Positions 41,806 through 50,539 of a stretch of DNA of 64,000 nt are shown piece by piece (position 1 is the first letter of the stretch; the number at the start of each line of letters is the position of its first letter). Location: positions 62,001-126,000 of the forward strand of contig DASRFA010000060.1 in the NCBI GenBank assembly GCA_035651755.1, in the 5' to 3' direction. A program made the position numbers and the translations under genes. Below the pieces are notes generated by a model. That model was not told the origin of the DNA, searched no databases, and was given only the letters and a program-made list of their open reading frames with translations. The stretch is from DASRFA01 sp035651755 (GTDB lineage: Bacteria > Desulfobacterota > Binatia > UBA12015).

Positions 41806-43130
41806 CGGACGTCGGCGAGCGCGGCTGCGAGGTGCGCGAGGGTCTCGTCGTCCAGCCCGGGCACGTCGGCGTCGGCGCGAAGGCGCGCCGCGAGCTGGGC
41901 CGGCGCGGCGTCGAGCGGAGCGGCGCGGACGAGCTCCGCGCGCAGCTCGTCGTCGGCGCGGTCGATCGCGGGCCGGAGGTCGCGGTCGAGGTCGAGCGCG
42001 GGACCGCCCGTGCCGGTCGCGCTCGCGAGGACGGCGCGCTGCACGGCCTTGCTCGCCGCGATCTGCGCGCGCGCGAGCTCGCGGTAGGGCTCGGGCGCGA
42101 GGCCCGCGGCGCAGGCGGCGTCGGCGGCGCGCCGCTCGACGACCGCCTCGCGCCCGAGGTCCTCGACCTGCGCGCCGCGCGCTCGCTTCGCCTCGGCGAC
42201 GAGCGGCATGAGGAGGAGCCGCCGTCCGACGAGGTCGGCGACGCGTGCCGGCGCGGGCGACAGAAGCGCGTCCGCGCCGCCCGCTGCGGGCTCGAGGCCG
42301 TAGCGGGCGCGCACAGCGGGGAGAAGCCCGTCCGCCTCGCGCTCGGCGAGCCAAGCGTCGAGATCCCGGGCGAGCTCTGCGTCGCGGGGATCGACCCAGT
42401 ATGCCTTCCGGTCGCGCGAGAGGACGGCCGCGACGCAACCGCCGGAAACATCGCCGGCGCGGCGAAGCTCGTGCAGCTCGGCCGTGTCCGTTACGATCCC
42501 GTCGACGTCGCGGGCGCGAAAGGCGCGCGGCAGGTCGCCGTTGCTTGCGAGCGCGCGGATCTCGGCACCCGGAAGCGTGCGGCGCGCGACCTTCTCGAGA
42601 TGGCCGCCGCCGTTGACCGCGATCGTCGACCCGTGTGCGCCCTTTGCCGCGAACGCAGAGCATGCGTTGCCCCGCAGGACGAGGACCGCGTCGGTGCGCG
42701 CGACCGTCGCCGTCATCGGCGCTCGCGCCAGCCGATCACCGCGCACCGTGATCCCGCCGGCCGCGACGTCGAAGTCGCCGCGCAGGAGCCGGCGCTCCAG
42801 CTCGGGCCACGCGAAACGAACGAGAGCCGTCTCGCGCCCGCGATCGCGCGCGTACGCGCGCAGCACGTCGACGTCGAAGCCGCCGACGTCGCCGTCCTCG
42901 CGCGAGACCGAGAACGGCGGGTAGTCGCCGCTGGTCCCGATGCGGAGCGGAGCCGCGGCCGGCGGCGGCGGCGCAGCGACCCGGGCGGCCGGCGGCCTCG
43001 CGCCACCACATGCAGCCACGACGAAAAGCGCCGCGAGCACCAGCGCCACCCGGCGCCGTCGAACCAATCGGAGATCGTCGGGCAGCTTCGCGCGCACCTC
43101 ATCGCCGAAGGAAGGGAGAGTCGGGTCCAT
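41781..43130 (-). CDS. Lipoprotein fusion: cyclohexadienyl dehydratase (PheC-like) + chorismate mutase (AroQ gamma-like)
   Basis: The product is 449 aa. A signal peptide ends in the lipobox VAAC (Cys41). Residues ~60-275 match periplasmic PheC, a catalytic member of the solute-binding family 3: IGTSGDYPPFSV, GFDVDVLRAYA, FAWPELERRL, DVAAGGITV, then AVNGGGHLEKVAR and KAYWVDPRDAELARDLDAWL. Residues ~285-449 match exported chorismate mutases (LVGRRLLLMPLVAEAKRA, DLGREAVV, AQIAASKAVQ). Together they would turn chorismate into prephenate and then phenylpyruvate, outside the cytoplasm. The start at 43130 has a weak ribosome site; a TTG nearer the hydrophobic core is an alternative. The N-domain could instead bind an amino acid. 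Confidence 0.82.
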   Translation of the reverse strand: MDPTLPSFGDEVRAKLPDDLRLVRRRRVALVLAALFVVAACGGARPPAARVAAPPPPAAAPLRIGTSGDYPPFSVSREDGDVGGFDVDVLRAYARDRGRETALVRFAWPELERRLLRGDFDVAAGGITVRGDRLARAPMTATVARTDAVLVLRGNACSAFAAKGAHGSTIAVNGGGHLEKVARRTLPGAEIRALASNGDLPRAFRARDVDGIVTDTAELHELRRAGDVSGGCVAAVLSRDRKAYWVDPRDAELARDLDAWLAEREADGLLPAVRARYGLEPAAGGADALLSPAPARVADLVGRRLLLMPLVAEAKRARGAQVEDLGREAVVERRAADAACAAGLAPEPYRELARAQIAASKAVQRAVLASATGTGGPALDLDRDLRPAIDRADDELRAELVRAAPLDAAPAQLAARLRADADVPGLDDETLAHLAAALADVRQGCVASR

Positions 43131-43169
43131 CGAGTTGTCGGCTTCCGACCCCTCGGCTAGCGTCGCGGC

Positions 43170-43784
43170 ATGATCGCGTGCCTCGACCTCGAGGGGGTGC
43201 TCGTCCCCGAGATCTGGATCAACGTCGCCGAACGAACCGGCATTCCAGAGCTGCGGCGCACGACGCGGGACGAGCCGGACTACGACAAGCTCATGCGGGC
43301 GCGCATCGAGATCCTCGATCGCCACGGTTTGAAGCTACGCGACATCCAGCTCGCGATCGACGCGATGGGACCGCTGCTCGGCGCGCGCGAGTTCCTCTCC
43401 TGGCTGCGCGAGCGGGCGCAGGTCATCATCCTGTCGGACACCTTCTACGAGTTCGCGGCGCCGCTCATGCGCCAGCTCGATCACCCGTGCCTGTTCTGCA
43501 ACCACCTCGAGATCGACGGCGCCGGCCGCATCGCGGGCTACCGGCTCCGGCTGCAGGACGGGAAGCGCCGCGCGGTCGACGCGCTCCGGACGCTGAACTT
43601 CCGAATCGTCGCGGCCGGGGACTCCTACAACGACACGACGATGCTCGGCGCCGCCGACGGCGGCATCCTCTTCCGCCCGCCGCAGAACGTGATCGACGAG
43701 TTCCCGCAGTACCCGGTCGCGACGACGTACGACCAGCTGCGCGCCGCGTTCGTCCGGCTCTCGAACGGAGAGATCGAGCCGTGA
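43170..43784 (+). CDS. thrH: Phosphoserine phosphatase / homoserine phosphotransferase ThrH
   Basis: The product is 204 aa. It is a HAD-fold enzyme with the ThrH-specific first motif CLDLEGVLVPEIW (Asp6 nucleophile; Glu8 where most HADs have Asp), ILSDTFYEF as motif II, and AAGDSYNDTTML as motif III. Co-linearity with Pseudomonas ThrH is close over the whole length. It moves the phosphate of phosphoserine to homoserine or water. It diverges from the PheC-chorismate mutase gene with only 39 nt between starts, so the two share a promoter region and both concern amino-acid biosynthesis. Confidence 0.93.
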   Translation: MIACLDLEGVLVPEIWINVAERTGIPELRRTTRDEPDYDKLMRARIEILDRHGLKLRDIQLAIDAMGPLLGAREFLSWLRERAQVIILSDTFYEFAAPLMRQLDHPCLFCNHLEIDGAGRIAGYRLRLQDGKRRAVDALRTLNFRIVAAGDSYNDTTMLGAADGGILFRPPQNVIDEFPQYPVATTYDQLRAAFVRLSNGEIEP

Positions 43785-43828
43785 CGGCCTCGCCGGCCTA
43801 GGCTCCTGCGGCTTCGCGGGCCACGCGC

Positions 43829-44785
43829 GTGCGGCGGGAGCTTCGGATCGCGGTCGCGGGTGCGGGCGCGGTCGGCTCGGTGTTCGGCGGCAAGCTCGCG
43901 GCGGCAGGCCACGACGTCCTCCTGGTCGGCCGCGATCCGCACATGGCGGAGGTCGCGCGCGCCGGCCTCCGGATCTCCGGCGTCTTCGGCGACACGCACG
44001 CGCGGCCGAAGGTCGCGACCGACCTCGCGGACGCCGCGGGCGCGTACGACGCCGTCCTCATCACCGTCAAGTCACACGCGACGCGCGAGGTCGCGCGCAG
44101 GCTCGCGACCTGGCGGCCCGCGCCCGCCCTCGCCGTCTCGCTGCAGAACGGCCTGGGAAACGCGGAGGCGATCGCGGAAGAGCTGCCGCGGAGCCGCGTG
44201 CTCGCCGGACGCGTCATCTTCGGAGCGGTCGTCGAGGCTCCGGGATTCGTCGACGTGACGGTCAACGCGCGGCCGGTCGCGATCGGGCCGCTTCGCCCCG
44301 ACGGGAGCGCGGCCGACGTCGCGCGCGGGCTCGCGGCCGCGATCGACGCATCCGGCATCCCATGCGAGCCGGTCGCGTCGACCGAGCCGCTGCTCTGGGA
44401 GAAGGTGCTGTACAACTGCGGGCTGAACCCGCTCGGCGCTCTCCACGGCCTCACCTACGGCGAGGTGGTCGCGTCTGAGCGCACGCGCGCGAAGCTCGAT
44501 GCCGCCATCCGCGAAGGATGGCACGTCGCTCGCGCGGCGGGCATCTCGCTCCGCTGGCGCGACGCCGACGAGTTCCTCGACTATTTCTACTCGACGTTGC
44601 TGCCGCCGACCGCGGCGCACCGGTCGTCCATGCGCCAGGATCTCGAAGCCGGACGGCGCACCGAGATCGACGCGATCTCGGGAGCGATCGCGCGCGCCGG
44701 CGCCCGCCTCGGGATCGCGACGCCGATCGCCGACGAGCTGGTCGCGGCCGTGCGCGCGGCGGAGGCCACGGCACGACCGCGTTGA
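43829..44785 (+). CDS. panE: Ketopantoate reductase (2-dehydropantoate 2-reductase)
   Basis: The product is 318 aa. The NADPH-binding Rossmann motif GAGAVGSVFGGKLA sits at ~11-24. LQNGLGNAEAI, the Lys in LLWEKVLYNCGLNPLGAL and the C-terminal SSMRQDLEAGRRTEIDAISGAI are PanE signatures, with the catalytic Lys and Glu present. It reduces ketopantoate to pantoate in pantothenate (CoA) biosynthesis, though paralogues act on other 2-oxo acids. The GTG at 43829 is the first usable start. It follows thrH by 44 nt. Confidence 0.92.
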   Translation: MRRELRIAVAGAGAVGSVFGGKLAAAGHDVLLVGRDPHMAEVARAGLRISGVFGDTHARPKVATDLADAAGAYDAVLITVKSHATREVARRLATWRPAPALAVSLQNGLGNAEAIAEELPRSRVLAGRVIFGAVVEAPGFVDVTVNARPVAIGPLRPDGSAADVARGLAAAIDASGIPCEPVASTEPLLWEKVLYNCGLNPLGALHGLTYGEVVASERTRAKLDAAIREGWHVARAAGISLRWRDADEFLDYFYSTLLPPTAAHRSSMRQDLEAGRRTEIDAISGAIARAGARLGIATPIADELVAAVRAAEATARPR

Positions 44786-44879
44786 GCCGGCTCGCCCGCG
44801 CGGCGAGCCGCGTCGGAGCGCTTGCGGGCAGCCCGCTCTTCGCTTCCGCACGGCCGTCTCGCTGTTGTACACTCCCGCC

Positions 44880-45344
44880 ATGCACCGCCTGGCCAAGGAC
44901 CTTTTCGACGAGCTCAAGAAGCACGCGCTCGAGGCGTACCCCGAGGAATGCTGCGGCTTCATCCTGTTCGACACCGAGAGCGAGGTCGACGTGGTCCGCC
45001 GCGTCCGAAACGTCGCGACCGAACGCCACCAGAAGGACCCGCAGAGCTTCCCGCGCGACGGCAAGGACGGCTACGTCATGGACGAGCGCGAGCTCCTCGA
45101 GGTGCAGCAAGACCTCGACAGCAACCGCTTCGAGCTGCGCTGCATCTACCACTCCCACCCGAACGGCAAGGCGTACTTCTCGAAGGAAGACGAAGCGCGC
45201 GCCAAGATGTGGGACGAGCCGATCTATCCGGAAGCGGTCTACATCGTGCTCGGCGTCGACGGCCACGCGGTGACGGGCATCTCGGCTCACCAGTGGAACG
45301 AGGAGCGCCTCGAGTACGAAGACGTGAAGATCGCGCGGGTCTAG
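44880..45344 (+). CDS. JAMM/MPN-domain metalloprotease-like protein
   Basis: The product is 154 aa. The full JAMM zinc site is present: Glu23 (PEECCGF), His91 and His93 in YHSHPNGKAYFSKED, Ser101 and Asp104. Prokaryotic members cleave peptides, cysteine from sulfur-carrier proteins, or ubiquitin-like conjugates. No ubiquitin-like, E1 or ThiS/MoaD gene is visible nearby, so the substrate is unknown. It precedes the Mla-type operon by 40 nt and may be co-transcribed, which would be an uncommon association. Confidence 0.9.
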   Translation: MHRLAKDLFDELKKHALEAYPEECCGFILFDTESEVDVVRRVRNVATERHQKDPQSFPRDGKDGYVMDERELLEVQQDLDSNRFELRCIYHSHPNGKAYFSKEDEARAKMWDEPIYPEAVYIVLGVDGHAVTGISAHQWNEERLEYEDVKIARV

Positions 45345-45384
45345 TGTCCTCCCGCTTCCCGCGACCTTCGCGAACGGACATCTA

Positions 45385-46554
45385 ATGTCGGCATCGGCGC
45401 GAGCGGCGACCGGCCGCGACGCCGGCCTTCCGTCCGGGCATGTCGAGGTCGTCCGGAAGCGTCCGGATGCGATCGAGCTCGAGCTCTCGGGCACGTGGAT
45501 CGTCCGCGGAGCGCGCCCGACCATCGCGGACGTCGCGCGCGATTTCGCCGAGCCCGGGCTTCGCCGCGTGACGTTCGACGCGAGCGCGCTCGACAAGTGG
45601 GATTCGACGATCCTCACGTTCCTCGCCGCCCTTCTCGACGATCTTCGCGAGCGGAAGGTCGAAGCGGACTTGGCGGGGCTCCCCGCCGGCATCCGCCGGC
45701 TCATCGAGCTCGCCGAGACGGTCCCGGAGAAGGAGGGCGCGCGGACGGTCGGCCGGCGCGGCCCGTGGCTCGCGCGGCTGGGCGACGCCGCGGTCGACGT
45801 CGCGCGCGGGGCGGGCGAGTTCCTCGCGTTCGTGGGCGAGGTGACGGTCGCCGTCTTCAACGTGCTCCGGCTCCGGGCGCGCGTCCCGCTCGCGGACCTC
45901 TGGCTCTTCGTCCAGCACACCGGCGCGGACGCGCTGCCGATCGTCACGCTGATCAGCTTCCTCGTCGGCCTCATCCTCGCGTTCGTCGGCGCGGTCCAGC
46001 TCCAGCAATTCGGCGCGACGCTGTACGTCGCGAACCTCGTGCAGATCGGCATGGCGCGCGAGATGGGCGCGATCATGACGGGCGTCATCATGGCGGGGCG
46101 GACGGGCGCGGCGTTCGCGGCGCAGCTCGGCACGATGCGCGTCACCGAGGAGATCGACGCGCTCATGACGCTCGGCTTGAAGCCGATCGAGTACCTCGTC
46201 CTCCCCCGCGTCATCGCGCTCTCCGTGATGATGCCCCTCCTCTGCGTGTACTCGGACGTGGTCGGGATCATCGGCGGCACCGCGGTCGGCGTCGGCCTCC
46301 TCGACCAGAACTTCGCGCAGTACGTCCAGCAGACGCTCCGCTACGCGACGCTGACGCAGTTCGTGATCGGCATCGTGAAGAGCTTCGTCTTCGGCATCCT
46401 GATCGCACTCTCCGGCTGTCTCCGCGGCATGCAGTGCGGCAGCAGCGCATCCGCGGTCGGCGACGCGGCGACCTCGGCGGTCGTGACGAGCATCGTGCTG
46501 CTCGTCGTGGCGGACGGGATCTTCGCCGTGATCTGCAACGCGCTCAACGTGTGA
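45385..46554 (+). CDS. MlaE-type lipid ABC permease with N-terminal STAS domain
   Basis: The product is 389 aa. Residues ~18-120 form a STAS-like domain (VEVVRKRPDAIELELSGTWIV ... FDASALDKWDSTILTFLAALLD); the rest is an MlaE permease with FLVGLILAFVGAVQLQQFGA, REMGAIMTGVIMAGRTGAAFAAQLGTM and EEIDALMTLGLKPIEYLVLPR. In E. coli the STAS protein MlaB is separate; here it is fused. The complex moves phospholipid between inner and outer membranes. The stop overlaps the next start as TGATG. Confidence 0.92.
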   Translation: MSASARAATGRDAGLPSGHVEVVRKRPDAIELELSGTWIVRGARPTIADVARDFAEPGLRRVTFDASALDKWDSTILTFLAALLDDLRERKVEADLAGLPAGIRRLIELAETVPEKEGARTVGRRGPWLARLGDAAVDVARGAGEFLAFVGEVTVAVFNVLRLRARVPLADLWLFVQHTGADALPIVTLISFLVGLILAFVGAVQLQQFGATLYVANLVQIGMAREMGAIMTGVIMAGRTGAAFAAQLGTMRVTEEIDALMTLGLKPIEYLVLPRVIALSVMMPLLCVYSDVVGIIGGTAVGVGLLDQNFAQYVQQTLRYATLTQFVIGIVKSFVFGILIALSGCLRGMQCGSSASAVGDAATSAVVTSIVLLVVADGIFAVICNALNV

Positions 46555-47357
46555 TGGCGGTCCGCGACGAGCACGAGCGTTCCGACGCGCCGCACATCGA
46601 GGTCCGGAAGCTGACCATGGCCTACGGCAGCTTCGTCCTCATGCGCGATCTCGACTTCACGGTGGAGCGCGGCAAGATCTTCGTGATCATGGGAGGCAGC
46701 GGGTCGGGAAAGAGCACGCTCCTCAAGCACATGATCGGTCTTCTCGAGCCGGCCCGCGGCGAAGTCCTGTACGACGGCGAGAGCTTCACGGGCGCGACAC
46801 CCGAGCGTCGCCTCGAGATGCTGCGCGGGTTCGGCGTCACGTTTCAGCAGGGAGCGCTCTGGAGCTCCATGACGCTGGCCGAGAACGTGGCGCTGCCGCT
46901 CTCCGAGTACACCGACCTCGAGCCGGCGGAGATCCGCGAGATCTGCTGCCTGAAGCTCGCGCTCGTCGGGCTGCGCGGCTTCGAGGACTACTACCCGAGC
47001 CAGATCAGCGGCGGCATGCGAAAGCGCGCCGGGCTCGCGCGCGCGATCGCCCTCGACCCCGACGTGCTGTTCTTCGACGAGCCGAGCGCCGGACTCGACC
47101 CGATCAGCTCCCGCCTCCTCGACGACCTCATCCTCGCGCTGCGCGACAGCCTCGGCTCGACGGTCGTGATCGTCACGCACGAGCTCGCGAGCATCTTCGC
47201 GATCGGGGACGACAGCGTCTTCCTCGACGCCGAGTCGCGCACCGCGATCGCGCACGGCAACCCGCGCCAGCTGCTCGAGCACTGCGACAACCCGACCGTG
47301 CATCGTTTCCTCACCCGCGGAGGCGAAATGGACCCGACCCGAGAGGCGCATGAGTAG
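46554..47357 (+). CDS. MlaF-type lipid ABC transporter ATPase
   Basis: The product is 267 aa. Walker A GGSGSGKST (~45), the Q-loop in FQQGALWSS, the signature SGGMRKRAGLARAI, Walker B LFFDEPSAGLDP and the H-loop VIVTHE are all intact. It drives the MlaE permease. The ATG at 46554 shares its A with the stop of the permease gene, and its own stop lies within the mlaD-like start region (8-nt overlap), showing tight translational coupling. Confidence 0.94.
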   Translation: MAVRDEHERSDAPHIEVRKLTMAYGSFVLMRDLDFTVERGKIFVIMGGSGSGKSTLLKHMIGLLEPARGEVLYDGESFTGATPERRLEMLRGFGVTFQQGALWSSMTLAENVALPLSEYTDLEPAEIREICCLKLALVGLRGFEDYYPSQISGGMRKRAGLARAIALDPDVLFFDEPSAGLDPISSRLLDDLILALRDSLGSTVVIVTHELASIFAIGDDSVFLDAESRTAIAHGNPRQLLEHCDNPTVHRFLTRGGEMDPTREAHE

Positions 47358-48282
47358 AAAGGCGAGTCCGGTGCTGATCGGCGGCTTCGTCGTGGGCGCG
47401 ATCGCGCTCGCGATCGCGGGCATCGTGATCTTCGGCTCCGGCCGCTTCTTTCAGACGAGCTATCCGTTCGTCGCGTTTTTCGAGGGCAGCGTGAACGGGC
47501 TCAGCGTCGGCGCGCCCGTCAAGTTCAAGGGCGTCGACCTCGGCGCTGTCACGCACATCTTCATCCGCATCAGCCCGGAGGAGCGGAACGCCCGGATCCC
47601 CGTCTACTTCGCGCTCGACAAGGAGAAGCTCGACAAGGCCGGTGTGCGGGAGGAGCTCGCGTCGCCGGAGGCGATGGAGCGCGGCGTCGCGGCCGGTCTG
47701 CGGGCCCAGCTCCGCTCCGAGAGCCTGGTCACCGGCATTCTCTACGTCGAGCTCGACTACTACCCGGGCACGCCGGAGACGAGGGCCGGTGCGTGGGACG
47801 GGACGCCCGAGGTCCCGACGCTGCCGACGCAGGTCGAGCAGCTGCAGGCGGCCGTCAAGGCGATCATCGACCGCCTCGACGAGATCAACTTCAAAGGCCT
47901 CATCGACGAGCTGACGAACGCCGCCTCGGGCATCTCTCAGTTCACGACGTCCCCCGAGCTGAAGCGGAGCATCCAGTCGCTCGACGAGACGCTCGCCAGC
48001 ATCCGCGATCTGTCGAAGTCGGTCGAGAAGAGCATCGCGCCGCTCACCGCGAACCTGCAGAAGACCGCGGTGCAGGTCGAGGCGGTCGCGCGCGAGTTCG
48101 AGCAGACGCTCGGGACGACGCGCAGCCTGATCGCGCCCGAGGCGCCGCTCGCGGTCGACCTGCGCCGCGCCCTCGACGAGGTGCGCGACGCCGCCCGCTC
48201 CGTGCACGCGCTCGCCGACGAGCTCGATCGCAATCCGAACTCGATCGTGTTCGGGCGCGCGGTGAAAGGAGAGCAGCAGTGA
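47350..48282 (+). CDS. MlaD-type MCE-domain substrate-binding protein
   Basis: The product is 310 aa. One N-terminal membrane helix (~7-28) precedes an MCE domain (~38-140; FFEGSVNGLSVGAPVKFKGVDLGAV, then LDYYPGT). A long helical or coiled region to the C-terminus follows (QVEQLQAAVKAIIDRLDEINFKG ... SPELKRSIQSLDETLASIRDLSKSVEKS). This is longer than E. coli MlaD and resembles PqiB/YebT-like needle-forming proteins or Gram-positive Mce tails. It forms the periplasmic lipid tunnel with MlaE/F. Confidence 0.92.
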   Translation: MSRKASPVLIGGFVVGAIALAIAGIVIFGSGRFFQTSYPFVAFFEGSVNGLSVGAPVKFKGVDLGAVTHIFIRISPEERNARIPVYFALDKEKLDKAGVREELASPEAMERGVAAGLRAQLRSESLVTGILYVELDYYPGTPETRAGAWDGTPEVPTLPTQVEQLQAAVKAIIDRLDEINFKGLIDELTNAASGISQFTTSPELKRSIQSLDETLASIRDLSKSVEKSIAPLTANLQKTAVQVEAVAREFEQTLGTTRSLIAPEAPLAVDLRRALDEVRDAARSVHALADELDRNPNSIVFGRAVKGEQQ

Positions 48283-48956
48283 GCCGGCCCTTCGCTTGCC
48301 ACCGCGCGCGCCCGCGGCCGGCTCTCGCGCCGAATGCCCTCGCGGCGGTCGCCACGATCGCCGCGGTCGCGGCGATGGCAGCCGGCTGCGCCTTCCTCGC
48401 GCCGCGGCCGGACCCGTCGCGCTTCTACGTGCTCACCTCCGACGCCACGGGCGAGGGCTCGCCCGTCGCCGGCTCGTTCGGGGTCGGCCCGATCTCGATC
48501 CCCGACTACCTGAAGCGCGCGAGCATCGTCACCCGGACGACGGCGAACGAGATCACGCCGTCGAGCGTCGATCGCTGGGGGGAGAGCCTGGACGGCGCGA
48601 TCCCGCGCATCCTGCAGGAGAACCTTCGCCGCCTCCTCGGAAACGACCGCGTCATCCTGTTTCCGTGGTACGCGACCAACCGACCGGACGTGCAGATCGT
48701 CGTCCACGTGCTCCGCTTCGAGCGCGATGCGAACGGCACGGTCACGCTGCTCGCACGCTGGGAGATCAAGCGAGCGGAGACCGGCGCGCTCGTCCGCGGC
48801 GGCGAGACCAGCACGGTCCGGAACCCGTCCGGCTCCGGCACCGACGGCAGCGTCGCGGCCCAGAGCGAGGCCCTTGCCGTCCTGAGCGAGGACATCGCGA
48901 ACGCCCTGCGCGCCTTGCCTCCGGCCGTCCGCACCGACGCGCGGCCCGGCGCATGA
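48279..48956 (+). CDS. ABC-type transport auxiliary lipoprotein (PqiC/YmbA-like)
   Basis: The product is 225 aa. A signal peptide with the lipobox AAGC (Cys ~36) precedes a PqiC-type domain: PDPSRFYVLT, FGVGPISIPDYLKRASIVTRT, DRWGESLDGAIPRILQENLRRLLG. Such outer-membrane lipoproteins dock the MCE needle. The GTG start at 48279 overlaps the mlaD-like stop as GTGA. Its presence, with no MlaA or MlaC gene here, makes this system Pqi/Let-like in design despite the MlaE/F genes. Confidence 0.88.
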   Translation: MSRPFACHRARPRPALAPNALAAVATIAAVAAMAAGCAFLAPRPDPSRFYVLTSDATGEGSPVAGSFGVGPISIPDYLKRASIVTRTTANEITPSSVDRWGESLDGAIPRILQENLRRLLGNDRVILFPWYATNRPDVQIVVHVLRFERDANGTVTLLARWEIKRAETGALVRGGETSTVRNPSGSGTDGSVAAQSEALAVLSEDIANALRALPPAVRTDARPGA

Positions 48957-49059
48957 CCGCTGGGCGTTTCCCCGAGCGCGCGCCGCGAGCACGAGGCGCC
49001 ACGGGCCGCGACCGCCGCGCTCCCTTGACCTCGCCCGGCGGCCGCGCGAGACCGACGGG

Positions 49060-49806
49060 ATGCGGCTCCGTCAGCTCGCGCTCGTCGCCCGCGACCTCGA
49101 CCCGGTCGTCTCGGACCTGACCGCCGTCTTCGGGATCGAGGTCGCCTTCCGCGATCCCGGCGTCGCCGAGTTCGGCCTCCGGAACGCCGTCTTCCCGGTC
49201 GGCGACAGCTTCCTCGAGGTCGTGTCCCCGACCCGCGACGACGCGACCGCCGCGCGCTACTTGACGCGCCGGCGCGGCGACGGCGGCTACATGGCGATCT
49301 TCCAGAGCGAGGACCTCGCCGCCGCGCGCGCTCGCATGGCGCGCCTCGGCGTGCGGATCGTCTGGGAGGTCTCCTTCCCCGACATCGCGACGATCCATCT
49401 CCACCCGCGCGACGTCGGCGGCGCGATCGTCTCGCTCGACGAGGCGCGACCGCCGGAGTCATGGCGCTGGGCCGGGCCGGAGTGGAACGCCCGCGTCCGG
49501 ACCGATCGCGTGCGCGAGATCGCCGGCGTCGTGCTCCAGGCCGACGACCCGGAGCGGCTCGCGGAGCGCTGGGCGGCGCTGCTCGACCGCCCGGCCGAGG
49601 CGAGCGGGGGCGGCTTCGAGATCCCCCTCGAGCGCGGCGCCGTGCGCTTCGTCGCTCCCGAGGACGACCGCGGCGACGGCATCGTGGCGATCCGTCTGCG
49701 GGCGTCGGACGCCGCCGCCGCGCTCGCGGCGGCGCGCGCGCGCGGTCTCGTCGACGCGCGCGGCGCGATCGCGATCGGAGGCGTTCGATTCGAGCTCGTC
49801 GAATGA
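49060..49806 (+). CDS. VOC (glyoxalase/bleomycin-resistance fold) protein, two modules
   Basis: The product is 248 aa. The first module (~1-125; LRQLALVARDLDPVVSDLTAVFGI, FLEVVSPTRDDATAARYL, GAIVSLDE) has the strand and metal-ligand pattern of a VOC enzyme; a second, weaker module (~150-248, AGVVLQADDPERLAERWAALLD) follows. The general form is a 'glyoxalase-like' protein of unknown substrate. It lies 103 nt after the auxiliary lipoprotein and 13 nt before the channel gene, so it may belong to the same transcript. Confidence 0.82.
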   Translation: MRLRQLALVARDLDPVVSDLTAVFGIEVAFRDPGVAEFGLRNAVFPVGDSFLEVVSPTRDDATAARYLTRRRGDGGYMAIFQSEDLAAARARMARLGVRIVWEVSFPDIATIHLHPRDVGGAIVSLDEARPPESWRWAGPEWNARVRTDRVREIAGVVLQADDPERLAERWAALLDRPAEASGGGFEIPLERGAVRFVAPEDDRGDGIVAIRLRASDAAAALAAARARGLVDARGAIAIGGVRFELVE

Positions 49807-49819
49807 CCGCGGCGGTGCG

Positions 49820-50539
49820 ATGAACGCGAGGCGCGAGCTCCACTTCCGGCCGGCCGAGAAGGCGGGCATCTGGCTGTGGGGCCGGACCGAGGGCATGACG
49901 GCGTTTCTCGTCGTCCTCGTCCTGTCGATCTTCGTCCTCATCCCGCTCGGCCAGGTGTTCCCGGTCGCGCGGCCGTTCATCGACCTCGGCTTCACGTTCA
50001 TCCTGGTCTCGGGAGCGACGGTGGTCGTCCATCGCCGAAGGGCGACCGTCGCGATCGCCGCCTTCGCGCTGACGAACCTGGTCCTGCAGTGGCTCTGGTA
50101 CCTCACCGAGGCGATGTGGCTGCTGCCGTGGCTGATGGCGTTCCTGCTGATCTACTGCGGCATCCTCTCCACGCTGGTCTTCGCGCAGGTCTTCAGCGGG
50201 CCGGCGGTGACGCGCCATCACGTCCAGGGAGCGATCGCGGGCTATCTGCTGCTCGGTCTCACGTGGGCGTTCGCGTACCGGCTGGTCGAGTTCTTCCACC
50301 CCGGCGCGATCCAGTTCGCGCACCCCGTCGATGCGGCGCACGGCGACCCGATGCGCGGTCAGCTCGTCTACTTCAGCTTCATCACGCTCACGACCGTCGG
50401 CTACGGCGACGCGACGCCGATCGAACCGATCGCGCGCACGCTCGCGATCCTCGAAGCGCTCACGGGGCAGCTCTTCCCGGCCGTCCTGCTCGCCCGCCTG
50501 GTCTCGCTCGAGGTGTACGAGCACACGACGCGGCGGTGA
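49820..50539 (+). CDS. Two-pore-type potassium channel (Ion_trans_2) protein
   Basis: The product is 239 aa with about six hydrophobic helices. The last pair flanks a pore loop with the K+ selectivity filter TLTTVGYGDATP. There is no cytoplasmic RCK domain and no obvious voltage sensor (helices 1-4 have few Arg). It would conduct K+ across the inner membrane. The stop overlaps the next gene as GTGA, so the channel and the sulfatase-fold protein are co-translated. Confidence 0.88.
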   Translation: MNARRELHFRPAEKAGIWLWGRTEGMTAFLVVLVLSIFVLIPLGQVFPVARPFIDLGFTFILVSGATVVVHRRRATVAIAAFALTNLVLQWLWYLTEAMWLLPWLMAFLLIYCGILSTLVFAQVFSGPAVTRHHVQGAIAGYLLLGLTWAFAYRLVEFFHPGAIQFAHPVDAAHGDPMRGQLVYFSFITLTTVGYGDATPIEPIARTLAILEALTGQLFPAVLLARLVSLEVYEHTTRR

